From the NCBI RefSeq assembly GCF_932274485.2, contig NC_065881.2, positions 63,498,702 to 63,562,701 of the forward strand: a DNA stretch of 64,000 bases. The letters are read 5' to 3'. The notes below the pieces were generated by a model that was given only the letters and a program-made list of their open reading frames with translations, was not told the DNA's origin and did not search any database. Below, piece after piece: positions 23,901 through 38,500 of this stretch. The stretch's first letter is position 1. The number at the start of each line of letters is the position of its first letter. The position numbers and the translations under genes are program-made. Source of the DNA: Patella vulgata (taxonomy: Eukaryota; Mollusca; Gastropoda; Patellidae).

Positions 23901-26900
23901 AATTCGAATTTCAGGAATATCAAAACTGAACTGCCCGACAAAATGGCTGCTCTAGTCTTTGTACACAAATTGTGTGAAAGTATATAATATGAAAGTTGTG
24001 GACCCTCTAGAGGTCACAATTTTTATCCAATTTTGATGAAACTTAAAATATATCTTTCTATCGAAAAATCGCTTTTGTTTTTAGCTTGTTCTCTATCCGT
24101 CTCTTGCAAAATGTGGGCGTATCTTGCCTAGCAACTGCTGGTTATATTTTAGGTATTTAACATTCATCATGGAAAGATGTTATTACATAAAAAAGATTTA
24201 CATGTTCGTTCTATAACAGCTTTGACATTCTTTAATCCTTTGAAGTATGTGGTTACAGGAGCTCTAGATGGATCTAGTAAGTTGAAATATATACTAATTT
24301 ATTATATCTATAGGTTAATTAGCATGCATGTGTAGATTCAATCGCCCAGCCTGACCTTATCTCCGACATGTACTAGACCATATTTTCAAAATATTGGTTT
24401 ACTGATCAAGACCACATGAAACAGATTGTTTAAGCACATGTGGCATTCGATTGGTCTAAATCAGATTTGATTCATTGCATATTATTGATGAAATAGCCTT
24501 TCATTCCATAAATATTTTGTTTGTTTTTTTTTTTAAATTCGAAGTATTTGTTTAGAGCTGTTGATTAATTATAAGTAAAAAATATGCTAAGGTGCATGTT
24601 TCAAAATGTCAACAATTTGTACAAGTAATAGGTATAGGATAATGTAACTGTGTAAAGACTTGGGGGGGGGGGTCACAGTAATTGTATGATTAAGGCTCTA
24701 AATTTACAACTATAATGACCCAGGTTCAGACACCAAAAATGATCATTGTGAGGGTGAACGTGACTGGCTTCTCCTCAATAGCTCTGCAGTCTTTCTGTAA
24801 TTTTTCTGTTATTAAAGCTTAATCAATGTTGCAACTTAGCATAGTGATATATCAACATATAGAGAATATTTGTAGATAATTATTTTAGTGAAAATTGATT
24901 TTTTTTTTATTATTTTGGAAGAAAATATTTTAGTTTAAAACTAATAAGAATCAATGAAGCATCAAGTATAGTAGAAGCGAGTTACTAAAACTTTAAGATA
25001 CAATAATTTCAGCTGACTCTAATAAACTGTATTATAATATCAAACATTTGACAAAAACAGTTTTAAGCACAAGCCAAGCAGGAGTACGAAAATCAAAACT
25101 TGTAAATCTAAATTAATTACGTCATCTGGATCTAATCCCAGAAATCTCATTCAAATGAAACCAATACAGAGACCTCAAACTTTTGTTTATTAAACTGTAG
25201 ATCTGTTAGGAACTTTAATTTTAACATTGATCAACACTCTAACACATCAACACGTCAATTTACAGACTTATTAAACAGTCATTCCCTTTACAGTATATTA
25301 CTACATTAACCCATAGAAAAGGCCACACATTGGATTTGGTTATCACAAGAGAAGATAGTTCAATACAATTGGATAATATCAATGTTGAAGATTATTTAAT
25401 ATTTGATAATTTTCCTGTTCACTTCCAGTTACCTATTCCAAAGTCAAAATGTGCAACAAAATCTGGAACATATCGAAAATTAAACAGTTTACAAGAAGAC
25501 AGTTTCTGTCAGGAATTGGAACGAAACAGATTTTCTGATAGTAATTACTTAAATAATGTTAATTTGAAGCTGAGCAATATTTCTCCATTTTAAACAAGAC
25601 CTTTTAAAAACACACTTGCACCTGAAAAGTGCCATTGAGGAAAATACAGTCCCAAACACATTTAAATCCGCAATTGTATTTCCCCTTCTTAAAAAATCAA
25701 ATTTAGATCCCAACCTAATTTTGTTGGATTTATCCGCAGCATCTGACAAAGTTGACCATAATATCCTTTTAAACCGTTTGGAATCTGTGTTTGGAATCTC
25801 TGATGACAAATCACAGAAAGTGAATGTAAATGAGTTGTATTTGTCTCTACAGACCATATCATCTGGAGTACCTGAAGGCTCTGTCCTTGGCCCCATTCTT
25901 TTATTTTTAGCCTTTATACCAAACCACTTGGTGACATTGTCAGACACCATGGACTTTGTTGCGATTTCCATGCTGACAACACACAATTGTATATTTCTTT
26001 TAAGCCAACTGAAAGTCAGTTTGATCACTCTAAACAGAATTTTGAGTCATGTATATTATTAAAACCTGAATGAGTAAAAAAACTTTTTAAAGGTTAATGA
26101 CGATAAATCAGAATACTTGCTGCTTGGATCAAATATTAACATAAACAAATTAAATGATATGTCTGTTCAAGTTGGTAATTCTAACATTAATCCATCTAAA
26201 TTTGCTAGAAATATTGGTGTCATTTTTGATTGTCATTTATCCATGGAATCTCAAATTAATAATTGGAACCACAATACTCTTCTGACGAAAATGTATCTCA
26301 AATCGTTTGGACTGCACACGATGGTAGATGGACTCTATCAAAAAGTCACTTTAAAACACAGTTTTAAAATCGCTGTCGTGAGAAGAGAGAGCGGGACATT
26401 ATAAAACAAATCCTAAATTGAATCTTAAATTAAAATGAATTACAAAACAAATTATTCCGTAGTCAATTGTTTTATTTAATTAGGAGATTAAGAAATCAGT
26501 CAGGCGTTAATGAATATACACCTAGCTGTATATAGGTAATTAAGGAATAAACATTCTAAATATGCATTTGGTCACTGTCACGTCTAAGGGGATTAAGAGT
26601 GTTTTCCATAATTGGCAAAGTTGTTTTTACTGGAGGTCTCTTTTTGTGACTTTGAAAGAAGATAGCTGAATTAATCAGATTGGTTTGAACTTGCTGCAAA
26701 GTGGATATAATGACCACTGGCTATACGTACCAAAACATTTTCTCAGCCATCTCATGTCCCCTTTAATTAATTCTCTTCTTACATCGCGTATTGATTGTTT
26801 TAACTTGTTTTCTATGGTACTCCTGCTAAACATCTTGATAAGCTTCAAAAACTTCAAAACTCTGCTGCTAGACTAATATCAGGCATTCCCTATCGTGATC

Positions 26901-29900
26901 ATGTTACACCTGTCTTCTATAAATTACATTGGTTACGGTACCCGTTGTATATAGAATACAATATAATATAAGATTTTACTTTTAAATGTTTAGATAATAT
27001 AGGCCATTTTTATTTGTCCGATATTTTACAATTCTATAAACCTAATCGTTGTTTACGTTCTGCTTCTCATGAATATGTACTTGTTGAGAAAAAAGCTAAT
27101 TTTTCAGTTGCCTCTCCCAAACTCTGGAATAAACTCTCATACACTATGCATAGTTGTCATTTTGAATGTCTGCTTAAGACCCATCTTTTTAAAAGAATGT
27201 TTATCGGTAATTAGCTAATTAGTCTGTGATATATGTTCATTTTTATTATTTTATTTGTTTGTAACTTTATATTTTATTTATCTGTCACTTTATATTTCAT
27301 TTGTTTGTCATTTTATATTTTATTTGCTTGTCATTGTATAATTTATTCGACTTGTTGCAATTATTGTAAAGCCCTACTAGTACTGAACACTTCCAGTGAA
27401 AGCAGCGCTATATAAATATGTGTATTATAATAATAATGTAAACTTGGTTTTAGTAAAGATTCACTCTTTAATTTAATTGAGCTGAAGTCGCTTCACAATT
27501 ATTGCTCAGTCAAAATTCTTTTACGTATCTCTATAAATAAAATTGCTGACATAGGCAGAGAATAATTCTCAGAAATTTTGAAATGTAAGTTGGAAATATT
27601 GCTGCTGAGGCAGGTCTCTTTTCACTAACATTATGTAACCATAGACATAAAATTTGTGTTCATGAGACATTAAAATCCATACCTTTTACTTTGTAGAAGT
27701 CTTAAAGATAAAATATTAAATTCTCTTTAAAAATCATATTTTCATTGTCAAAATGTCTGTTTCAGTAAAAGTATGGGATGAGAAATGGCATATAGTGATG
27801 GTATTTGTAGGACATTGTGAGAAAGTCAATGCTCTAGCTGTTTATCCTAATGGACCAGCTGTAATATCAGCTAGTACAGATCATACCATTAGAGTGTGGA
27901 ATCTAGAAACATGTGATGAAGTTGATAGGTTGGTAATATAGATATTGGTCAAGTCTAGAAATTTGTTGTATTTTTTATCCAAAAGCTGTGAATCTTTAAA
28001 AAAGAAAAAAATGTGTCTTGGTGAAATCTGGTATCTGGTCCATCCTGGTGAATTATTGTATCTGGTTAATCTTGGTGAAACTATATCATGTTTAAGTTAT
28101 TAGAAATCTTTTTATCAAGACAGATTTTAAGCTTGAATTTGAAGATAACTGATATTTATACATTGATATTTTATTTCTCTCAAATAGGAATTAATATGTT
28201 CAAAATTAAGAAATAACAGTCATTTCTAGTACTTGATTTCATAGAAAGATGAGATTTGCTGAGGTTTTTATTTGAAGATCTAGATGTGCTATTTGGTGGG
28301 TAAAAAGGGGAGTTTTCTATGAAAATAAATTAGTGAAATGATATATCAATGACTTTAAAGTTTAAAACAATATTATTATAACATGTTTGTATACATTGTG
28401 TTGTTTTAGAGTAGCTATAGCTGAACCTGTTGATGGTTTAGGTACAGAACAACAGTATAATATATTCTATACATTTTCTGGGCGTAAAGTTGATTTATGG
28501 CAGCTACAACATTTATATAACATACATACTGCTATTGGGTAAGTTGTATTTCTATATTGCTAATATAAATCTCTCAGACCAAACCACCATTTTTGATGTG
28601 AAGGGTGGAATTCTCTCAATCCCGCAAACAGGGACAGTTAAATAAAGACGTTAATCAACTGAATCAATAAGAAAATCACCACAGCTTCATGTTAATAGTC
28701 ATACCACATCTATTATCAGCACGGATAAAACTGTGACAAGACTTGATTCTATATCACACGATTGCAATGTTCCAGACAAATATACACAATCAATCATGAA
28801 GCCCTCTTAGATAATCTTGTCATTGTGTAAGGTGATTCAGAAGTTCGTAAAACTGATTTATTAGAAATTACAAACTTATGCAAAATTAAATATTTGACAT
28901 TCACAAGTTTTATTTAAACTCTTTATTTTGTATGGTGTATAATTTCAGGCATCGTGTAAATAAAGTGAAAATCACAACTCATCCATTTTTTCCTGTAAGA
29001 GCTGTATTATCATGTTCTGATTCTAGTGTTCGTATTGTTTCACCTGGTAATGGGAATGTCATTACATCTTTAATTATGGAACAGTTTTCAGGTTTAGTTG
29101 ATGCTGCTTATGCTATAGCAGAAGGTATGTCTACAGTTGACAGTATGTTAGAAACTAATAAAGGGATGGGATGATAATTGGTTTATTTATAAATCAGTTG
29201 TAAACATCTTTCTGAGACAAAAACTATAATGATAGCCCTTAGTGCCACTTGTTCAGTCGTTCTGGGTCCAAGTCCTATACAACACCTTGAAACTTTTAAC
29301 GAAAAATTTAATGTTGTACACAGAAGCTTAATTAGCTCATCTCTCAGGTGGGTAAAGGGGGTGTTCTTAAGATTTGAAGGAAGGGTTTTTGGCGACATCT
29401 GAAGTTGGTCTACTTAAATACGAAAGTTTATTGTTGTTCGGACCTGCCACCCCATGGGAAGGGGACCCGCAACTTAAGAATCAAGGTTCAGAGTATCAGA
29501 CACCTCTGTCCACTCATCTAGCATAGTAGAAATTTTGTACGCGATTTTCGAAACAACCCAAACCTAGCTCCCTTACGATTAGCTTGTGGATTCTCTAGAG
29601 GTCACAATTTTTAGCCGATTTTTAGAAACGTTTAAATATATCACTGTTACACCCTAATGACAGTTGAGTTAGAATTCCGTGAAAATTGGATAGAAACTGC
29701 CTCACAAAGTTTTGCCGCTTCTTGAATTTTGGGGTTTGAGAGATGCAAAGTGGGTGTCAGTTCCCTTCAGCTCCCCTCCCCAATAAAATCAAAGTATTTT
29801 TAACTTTGAAAACTTTTTAGGATTGTATCAAATTTTGTTACTTGTATTGTTTGTCTTCAAGGGTGAGGGTCTTGTGCTTAAAATCTATAACCATCCAACC

Positions 29901-32900
29901 TATCGTTGGTTTCACCTGAATTTAATTACCTTTTTTGAGCCCCTGACCCCTCCCCTGCCTTCCACCCCACCCTACACTATACCCCGTGGATTCTTCTTAT
30001 AATATATTACTAATAAGAAATCAAACCGAAATGGATCACAGCATAAAACTGCATGATCAAGAATGTAGCTCTATTTCGTGGGCAGCATGCTTAATTGAGA
30101 ATTGATCCAGTTTCTGTAATACGGAATATTAGTATAGAATCCAGCTTGGTCGGCATCAGCACAACCACGTCCACTAGATACAATACCGAATAAAGTATAC
30201 TTTTCCCCTACCATGCACATTAATGGACCACCAGAATCTCCCTGAAATTATATCAAAAAATACTTTATAATATTGTTGATCATTATTGGTCTCACTGTGG
30301 TAGTAGAAGATTTTCCCTGGTCATGTTGATGGCTATTATTGTGGTTATTGTGATTGTTGGCGCCCTGGAGCTTTTTATATGCCCACATTTTCATGTGGAC
30401 GTATATTGTAGTCGCTCCTGTTGGTCCACAATTTGTTTGTGAACCCTCTAGAGGTCACAATTTTGATCCGATTTTGATGAAACTTAAAATATTTGTTTAT
30501 ATCCCAAAGATCTTGGTTCCTTTTGATATTCGCGCATATCAGACCGTAACTTTTGATGAAACTTAGAATATATGTTTATAAATTATATCCCGAAGATCTT
30601 GGTTCACGCATATCGGACCGTAATTTCCTGGATTATAAGGCCCATGATTGTACGAAAATGTATCACAAGGTTGTGGACCCTCTAGGGTTCACAATTTTTA
30701 TCCGATTTTGATGAAACTTAAAATATATGTTTTATATCTTGAAGATCTCGGTTCCTGTAGATACGCAAATATGTAATACCAAGGTTGTGGACCCTGTAGA
30801 GGTCACAATTTTTATCTGATTTTGATGAAACTTAAAATATATGTTTATGTCCCAAAGATCTTGATTCCTGTAGATGTCAGACCTTAACTTCCTAGATTAT
30901 GGCCCCTGTTTGTACGAAAAAACGCTTCTTTTTTTTTAGTTTATTCTCGGTCCATCTCTAGCAAAATGTGGGCGTATCTTGCATGGCAACCGCTTGTAAC
31001 CTTTTCTGATTATTGCAATATTTATCTTTATTTTAGAGACATTATTTACCGTAATGGGTAATGGTGATATTGTTAAATCACTTACTAATACCAATCCATG
31101 TAAAGTTGTTAATAGATGGAAAAATTTTCAGCCAGGAGGTAGTTTTTATTTAAAGTCTATAAAAAAGACGGGATATCTTAATCATTTATTTTAAGTGTTT
31201 GATAGTGTTTCTTCTTTCAAAATCTTTATTTGATTATCCTTATAGTCTGTTGTACATTGAAGAATGTAATTGTTTTGATATAGTGGGAAGGAATTTAATT
31301 CAGTCCAAAACAATCAGTCGCTTTTTATTTTTCAATTCCAACAGTGATGTCTCGACTTGTAAATGGTTTAAATTTAAGAGCTCAAATTGATATAGTTGAT
31401 GTTACTTCAGAAGATAAAAATAAAAACATGTTAAAGTCTATACTTGTAGATAGCAAATAGAACTGAAGATATTTTTTGACATAATTAGAGTTTGTTATAT
31501 TTGTCTTTTAATTGTTTTTTTTTCTTTGTAATTTCAGGTCAGTTTAACCATTCGACAAATAATATTTTAATAACATTTGATTACTGTCAGTCTTCATTCA
31601 TTGAGATATATTGTCTTCTACTTCAGAACTACTTTACTTTAATGATGTTATTTATAACATTGTTGAAAAAATCTAAGATCTGTAGAAAAGACAAAAAAAG
31701 GGACATATCACTGCAATATCAGATGTTAAATATAGCTATTTAACACACACACATATCACTGAAATATACTAAATCTTCTTGGCATGTCATTTGAAATGAA
31801 ATGGGGTTTAACGCCCTTCTGTTTTGCTCCGATTGGGCTAATGAAGATACAGTGTGGTGCTATGATGGAAATTTTGCCCAGACAGCAGCGCTATGGCTAT
31901 TCTTACATAGAATTCTTTTATGTGCACGCCAATATATACTTTGCCCCTTGCCAGGCCCTCCGTACTACACCTCTGACAAAGGTGTACCACGCCAGAAAGT
32001 CCAAATGAACTTTCTCAGTGATCGAACACGGGACTTCCAGGTTAGCGAGCCAACGTCTTACTGACTGCATGTCATCTGACAAATGGTGTGATTTTTTAGC
32101 CTGATAAATTAAGTGATTTATGCTATAACTAGAAGCACTATAACCAGGGGCGGATTGGGCGATTGCCCGAAGGGCCGGTCGGACCAAAAAATGAAAAAGA
32201 TAATTTTGTCCAATTCGTCTAAAAAAAACCTTTTTCTGCTTCTGCTGAACATTATATGGGGGGGGGGGGTATTAGACCGGTCATGGAGCGATGATGATCA
32301 TGTTGTATGTGGCCGGTGGCTTTAACGGGCCGCCACGACATCACTGCCTCCTGCAAATTTATTAATTATTAAGTCACCTGCACCCTGTTTGTGGGGATAC
32401 GCCAGAAATATCTGCCGATGGTTCGTAACTCCATTAATTAATAATATGACGATATGATAATTTCACAGGTTGATGGTTGTAAATTACTTGCAGGTCGGGG
32501 TTTTGGCCTAAATTAATCGATTTATGAGATATAATATTTGACAGAGATTATAATCAGATATGCCACCCAATCGCATATTTGGGTTTCATTTTTCAAAATT
32601 TTCCAGGGGGAGAGCCCCAGGACCCCCCGTCCGGGCTCAGCGGTCAGTAAAAGTGGCTGCTCCGACACGGAAGCCCGGGCCGGTTCCCGGCCCCAATCCG
32701 CCCCTGACTATAACAACAAAACTAATGTATTGTCATTAAACCCCTTTGTAATCTTAGATTAAAATACCAATTCAGATTAAAAAGTCAGTGACATTTCCCT
32801 TTAATTTATGAAATTTGAATCAATGAAGATTGACTGTAATTATTTGAGTGAATCACTTAACTTGTTTGTAACTAACCAAATGTTTTCGTCTGTTTATTAA

Positions 32901-35544
32901 TCTACAATAACTTATACACCATGTTGACAGATATAAATACTGTTTTACACTTTTACAAAGATATAAATATTCCTTTCTATTTCTTTAACACAGTGCACTA
33001 ATTATGATAACATATAACATATGCTATATACTTATTTTGTATCACAATGTAATTTACACATAACTTATTTACGGGTGCTGTTATACTTGTTAGTTATATT
33101 TCAGTTAACACACAATAATGTTATAAGATGTACAAATGTCTGGAAATACAAAATTACATAGTTATGGTGATGATATATTTCAATTCTCTTTACATTTTCA
33201 TGTGGATGTATATTGTCGTCGCCCCTGTACGTCCGTCCACAATTTGTTTGTGGACACTCTATAAGTCACAATTTTTGATTTTGACAAAACTTAAAATATA
33301 GGTCTATCTCCCAAAGATCTTGATTCTTTTGATATTGGCATATATCGGACCATAACTTCATGGATTATGGCCCCTGATTGTACGAAAATCACGATTTTAG
33401 CTTGTGGACACGCTCGCTAGAGGTGATAATTTTCATCTGATTTTGATGAAACTTGAAATGCATGTTTATAACTCAAAGATCTTGGTTCTTTTGATATTTG
33501 CGCATGTCGTATTGTAACTTACTGAATTATGGCCCCTGGTTGTACGTAAAATTGCGTTTTTAGCTTGTGGTCCCTCTAGAGGTCACAATTATTATCCGAT
33601 TTAAAAAAATGTTCAAATATATCACTGTTACACTGTAATTATACTTGAGTTCAAATTTCGTTAAAATTGGAACAAAACTGCCAGACAAAATGGTCGCCCC
33701 TCTTCGTTCCTTTTGATATTCAGGCATATCGGATTGTAACTTCCGGAATTATGACCTTTGATTGTACGAAGAATCACGTTTTAGCTTGTGGTTTCTACTA
33801 GAGGTCACAATTTTTATCCGATTGAAAAATAAAATGTTTGAATATATCACTGTTGCACCCTAATGACGGCCGAGTTCAAATTTCATGAAAATGGGACCAA
33901 AACTGCCAGACAAAATGGCCACCCCTCGTATGCAAATAGTGTAAATATATGATATATCAAGGTTGTGGACCCTCTAGAAGTCACAATTTTGATCCGATTT
34001 TGATAAAACTTGAAATATATCTTTTTAACCCAAAGATCTTTGTTCCCATCGATATTCGCGCATATCAGATCTTAACTTCCTGAATTATGGCCCTTGGTTG
34101 TACGAAAAATCCCTTTTTGTTTAGCTTGTTCTCTATCCATCTCTTGCAAAATGTGGGTGTATCTTGCCTGGCAAGTGAATACTAGTATAAGCTCAACCAT
34201 TAAATTTACATGTTTTATTAAGATCAGTTGAATTATAATAATAGGATATTTAATTTATGGTATGTCCATGTAATTCTAAGGAAAAATGTATTGTAATATA
34301 TTATTCCTAAGTCATTTATACAAACCTGGTAAAATAGATAATGGAATTTCACAATCATTTATAAAAAAACTTGATAAAACTGGTACAGGGTAATAAATTT
34401 CACAATCATTTATAAACACATGGTAATAAATTTCACAATCATTTATACAAACATGATGAAATTGATGCATGGTAATACAATTTCACAATTATTTATAATT
34501 ATAAAACCTGATGAAATTGAGACATGGTAATACAATTTCACAATCATGATAAAATTGAAAATATGACATTGTAAATGACTTCACAATCATTCTTAATTAT
34601 ACAAATATGATAGAATTAAAATTTCAGAATCATTTATTTTTAAAAAAAAAAACAATGATAAAATTGATACATGGTTATATATTATTTCAGTCTTTTATAC
34701 AAACATGATAAAATGATACATCTGATTTCCCAGTCATTTATACAAACACCATATGGCAACTTAAAATGCACAGAAGCATTTATTCAAACATGATGAAATT
34801 TATACTTGGTAATATGTATAATTTTGCATGATCATTCAACAAGCATGATAAGATACATATATTTCTCCTATAATCAGAAATTTGTAACTATCTACTGGTG
34901 TATGAGTATATTGTTGATGTGATGGTCGAGGGAGATATTTGGGAAGCTATGAAAAGAGGTGCTACCACTCAAAGTTTAAAAACTTTGTCCCATCCACCTA
35001 AAAACCAGAATCGCAACAGAACTCTACTACTAGGGGGAAGAAGAGATGGCTATATTTGTGTTTATAATTGGCTAACTGGTGATGTAGATTTTAAGATAGA
35101 GGTAAATATGAGTTTGAATTAAGGACTGCTTTTGTAAATTATTCACCTTCATCTGTTGTAAATTATCAATAAGCTATAACACATACTTATGGAAGAACAT
35201 ATATGCACCTTGTCTTTGATTGTGTTGTTTTCATGCCTTTGACCTTGTTGTTGTCATGCATGGTTTCTGATTTGTTGTTATTGCTTGTCTATATATGATT
35301 GCCCTACACATTTGTTAATGTACTTGCTTGAAAACGTTGAGAGAATACTCTTTGAAACGTCACCTAAATAAATCAGTAATTGTTCTTCCATAAGTATGTG
35401 TTATAGCTTATTGCTCTATCAAGTTAAAAATGCCTCTAAAAGATCATTGTAAATTATCATTCACCTTGATCTGATATGTAAATCATTCACCTTAATCTTA
35501 TGTATGTCATTCACCTTGATCTGTTGTAAATCATCATTCACCTT

Positions 35545-35583
<39 letters not shown>

Positions 35584-38500
35584 CGCCTCAATCTTGTAAG
35601 CTACATCCTATTATAGTTGATAAAATGTATATGATTGATTCTGAAAATGTATCCCATGGATAGACTCTTTCAGGAAAAAGGACCAATACAGTATTGCCGA
35701 TTATAAACCTGTGAGTTTCATACAGTTGCAGGATATCACAATGGAGACATCTTTATCGCACACCTTAATTTTAGGCATATTTTTATTATATCTAGTCCAG
35801 GTCCTGAGTATGATAACACCTGATACTACTGCTCACATAGCTTATAAATTTTTGTTTTACTTTTTGTATATGGGTCGAAGTTACAACATATAGATATACA
35901 GCTTTAGGTTATAAGTAGGATTTCATGATTTGATTTGTTTTAGGCTCATGGTAGTAAAGGCGTGTTAAATCTGTTGGCTAATTCTAAAGAAGATCAACTT
36001 ATATCGGCTGGAATGGGTAGGTTTTGTATGTGCAGGAGAAAGTGTTTTTGGAAGTTGTATAGCCAGTAGTGGTGCTTGAGGCTTCGAGTACCCATTTAGA
36101 CCTTAAACAATTATCTGTTCTTGTTAAATCCTGGCTGCGATGCTGTGAATTACATATCTTTTTAAATGATTGTCCTTCAAGTTTACTCTGAAAATGATGC
36201 CTAACAAATATGTTTCAGTAAATACAAAGGTCACAATTCTATGGAATACTATTACTATAACTGAGCAATATTTGGCTACACTTATCTATGTCTTTATTAA
36301 AAAATGATAAACTATAAAATATGATGCGACGTGGTGAGAATTAGAATGATTTAGATTTTTGAAACATTGGTGCTTAATTTATCATTATTATTTCTACTAC
36401 AATTTTTTCAGATAACGTGATTAAAATTTGGAGATTGTATCCATTTGCTGAAGAAGCCTTGACACCATTAATGTCATTTTACTGTGCTCATACTCCTGCT
36501 CATATGTCTACCATTAAGTCTACATTATGTGTGACCTTTCAAGATCCTACTACAGCTACCTTCAGTACAGTGCTTTATAATCTCCAGGACAAAAGTATGT
36601 TTCTCCTAATCATATATTGATATTACATACTGAACAGCGAAATACCTTTCAGATCACTGCGTTGGCCAAAGATAATCATCGTGATTTACCGGAATGGTTC
36701 CCCCTTGTCAGTGGTGTAGGACCGAGGGCCTGGCAAGGAACAATGTATAGTCATTCAGATAGGATGAAATACGAAGGTTCCGTGTACACATTGGCGCGGA
36801 ACCCTTAACAGTTGAAATTGTAAGAGTAGGCCGTAGAGCTGCTGTCTTGGCAAAATTTTCCTCATAGCACACTACATAGCGTATGTCCCTCTTCATTAGC
36901 CCAGTCGGTGCAGAACAGTAGGATGTTAAACCCCATTTCTTTTCATTTCTCTTCAATGGTTAGCATGGATGCAATCAGTGTACCAGGAGAAATAAATGTC
37001 CTTTCCATTGCACACATATGTTGTACTGGAAGAAAATATAAATGACCATCTGTTTGTCTCAAAATGCCTAGGGGGGTGTATTGCCGAATGGTTAGCTTGT
37101 GTGCGCTGTATCATAAAGTCTGTCATTGAGTCAACTGGCGTGGTTTCGATTCCCCGGTTGTACGTGACAAGGAGTAGAGTCGCCTGTCCAACCTCGTGGG
37201 TTTTCTCTGGGTCCTCTGGTTTTCTCCCACTGCTAAAGACCCCTATGCGCAAGCGAATCATTGAAATAAAATTGATCCATATGTTAGTCTCGAAATGACC
37301 TAGCTTGAATCAAGTAGACTCAAAATACCCTGATGTTGACAAGATGTTAAATCTCTTTCCTTTCTAATTTCGGTCTCATTTTGACACTTGGTCTTTTTAG
37401 CTATGTCTAATTCCATACAAAAATCCATACAGAATATTTTGCTGTTCTGTATGATATTGTTACAATTCATTTCCAGTTTGCTGTGATTATTAATATTTTG
37501 ATTTGAAGTGATAGATTAATAATATCATTATCATATTCATATCATTTTTCTAGTGTTTGGGAATGAAACTCAAAATTTAGATGCTTTTCACAGTAAGTCG
37601 AGATTGACCAAACGTATTTCACAGCAATATCATCACTAACATCATACATGCACACAGTCAACTTTGCACATTTTGTTTTTGCTCTGTAAAGATACCTTCC
37701 TGCATACAAACTGGGTGATTTTATGATATATTTGGACTAAAAACATATTCAAACCAATTAATCTATCAAAATTTTGCTTCAAATCCATCTCAAAACATTG
37801 TTTCGCGAGGAAATACCTGAAGCTATAAAAATCTATTAAAAGATGGCTTTTTGATCCCTGCATTGGCCAAGAAAGTTCATCCAGATTTTCCAATGTGGTT
37901 CCCCCTTGTCAGTGATGCAGGACAGAGGGCCTTACAAGGACAGCTGTCTAGTCGTTCGGATAGGACGAAAAACCGAGGTCCCGTATACACATTGGCATGC
38001 ACGTAAAAGATCCCTTGACAGATGGAATTCAATATAAGATATGCCGTAGTGCCGCTGCCCGGTAAAAATATCCCTCATAGCACACTGTATGGCCTATACC
38101 CGTCTTCATTAGCCAAGTACAGAGCAGAACAGTAGGACATTAAACCCCATTTCATTTCATTTATTGGAAATAACCACCCGATAAACAGTTTTGTGGGAAA
38201 GAATCTTTAAAACATAATATTGACAAAATTTCTCATAAAATCTATCTACATCATTCCACATCACTACTAATTTGCACCTAAAATGTTATTTTTTTCTTCA
38301 ACTTTATAATATGCATGAAATAAATGGGTTAGTCCAATTCTTCTAACTCATTTCCATGTGTCTGATAATTATATGTTGACAGCCTGACATAGTCAGAAAA
38401 ACTAAACATTGTTATTAACGATTTCCATTCCTTCAACAATTAAGGGGATTTGAAGTCATTCCACGCTTCCAAAATAATTTTGGTACTCAAGGCTGTAAAG

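Noticed and set aside
25016-27435. LTR retrotransposon or virus-derived polymerase
   Set aside because: The endonuclease remnant, the reverse-transcriptase motifs and the 3' tail are of non-LTR (LINE) type; no LTRs, protease or integrase were seen.
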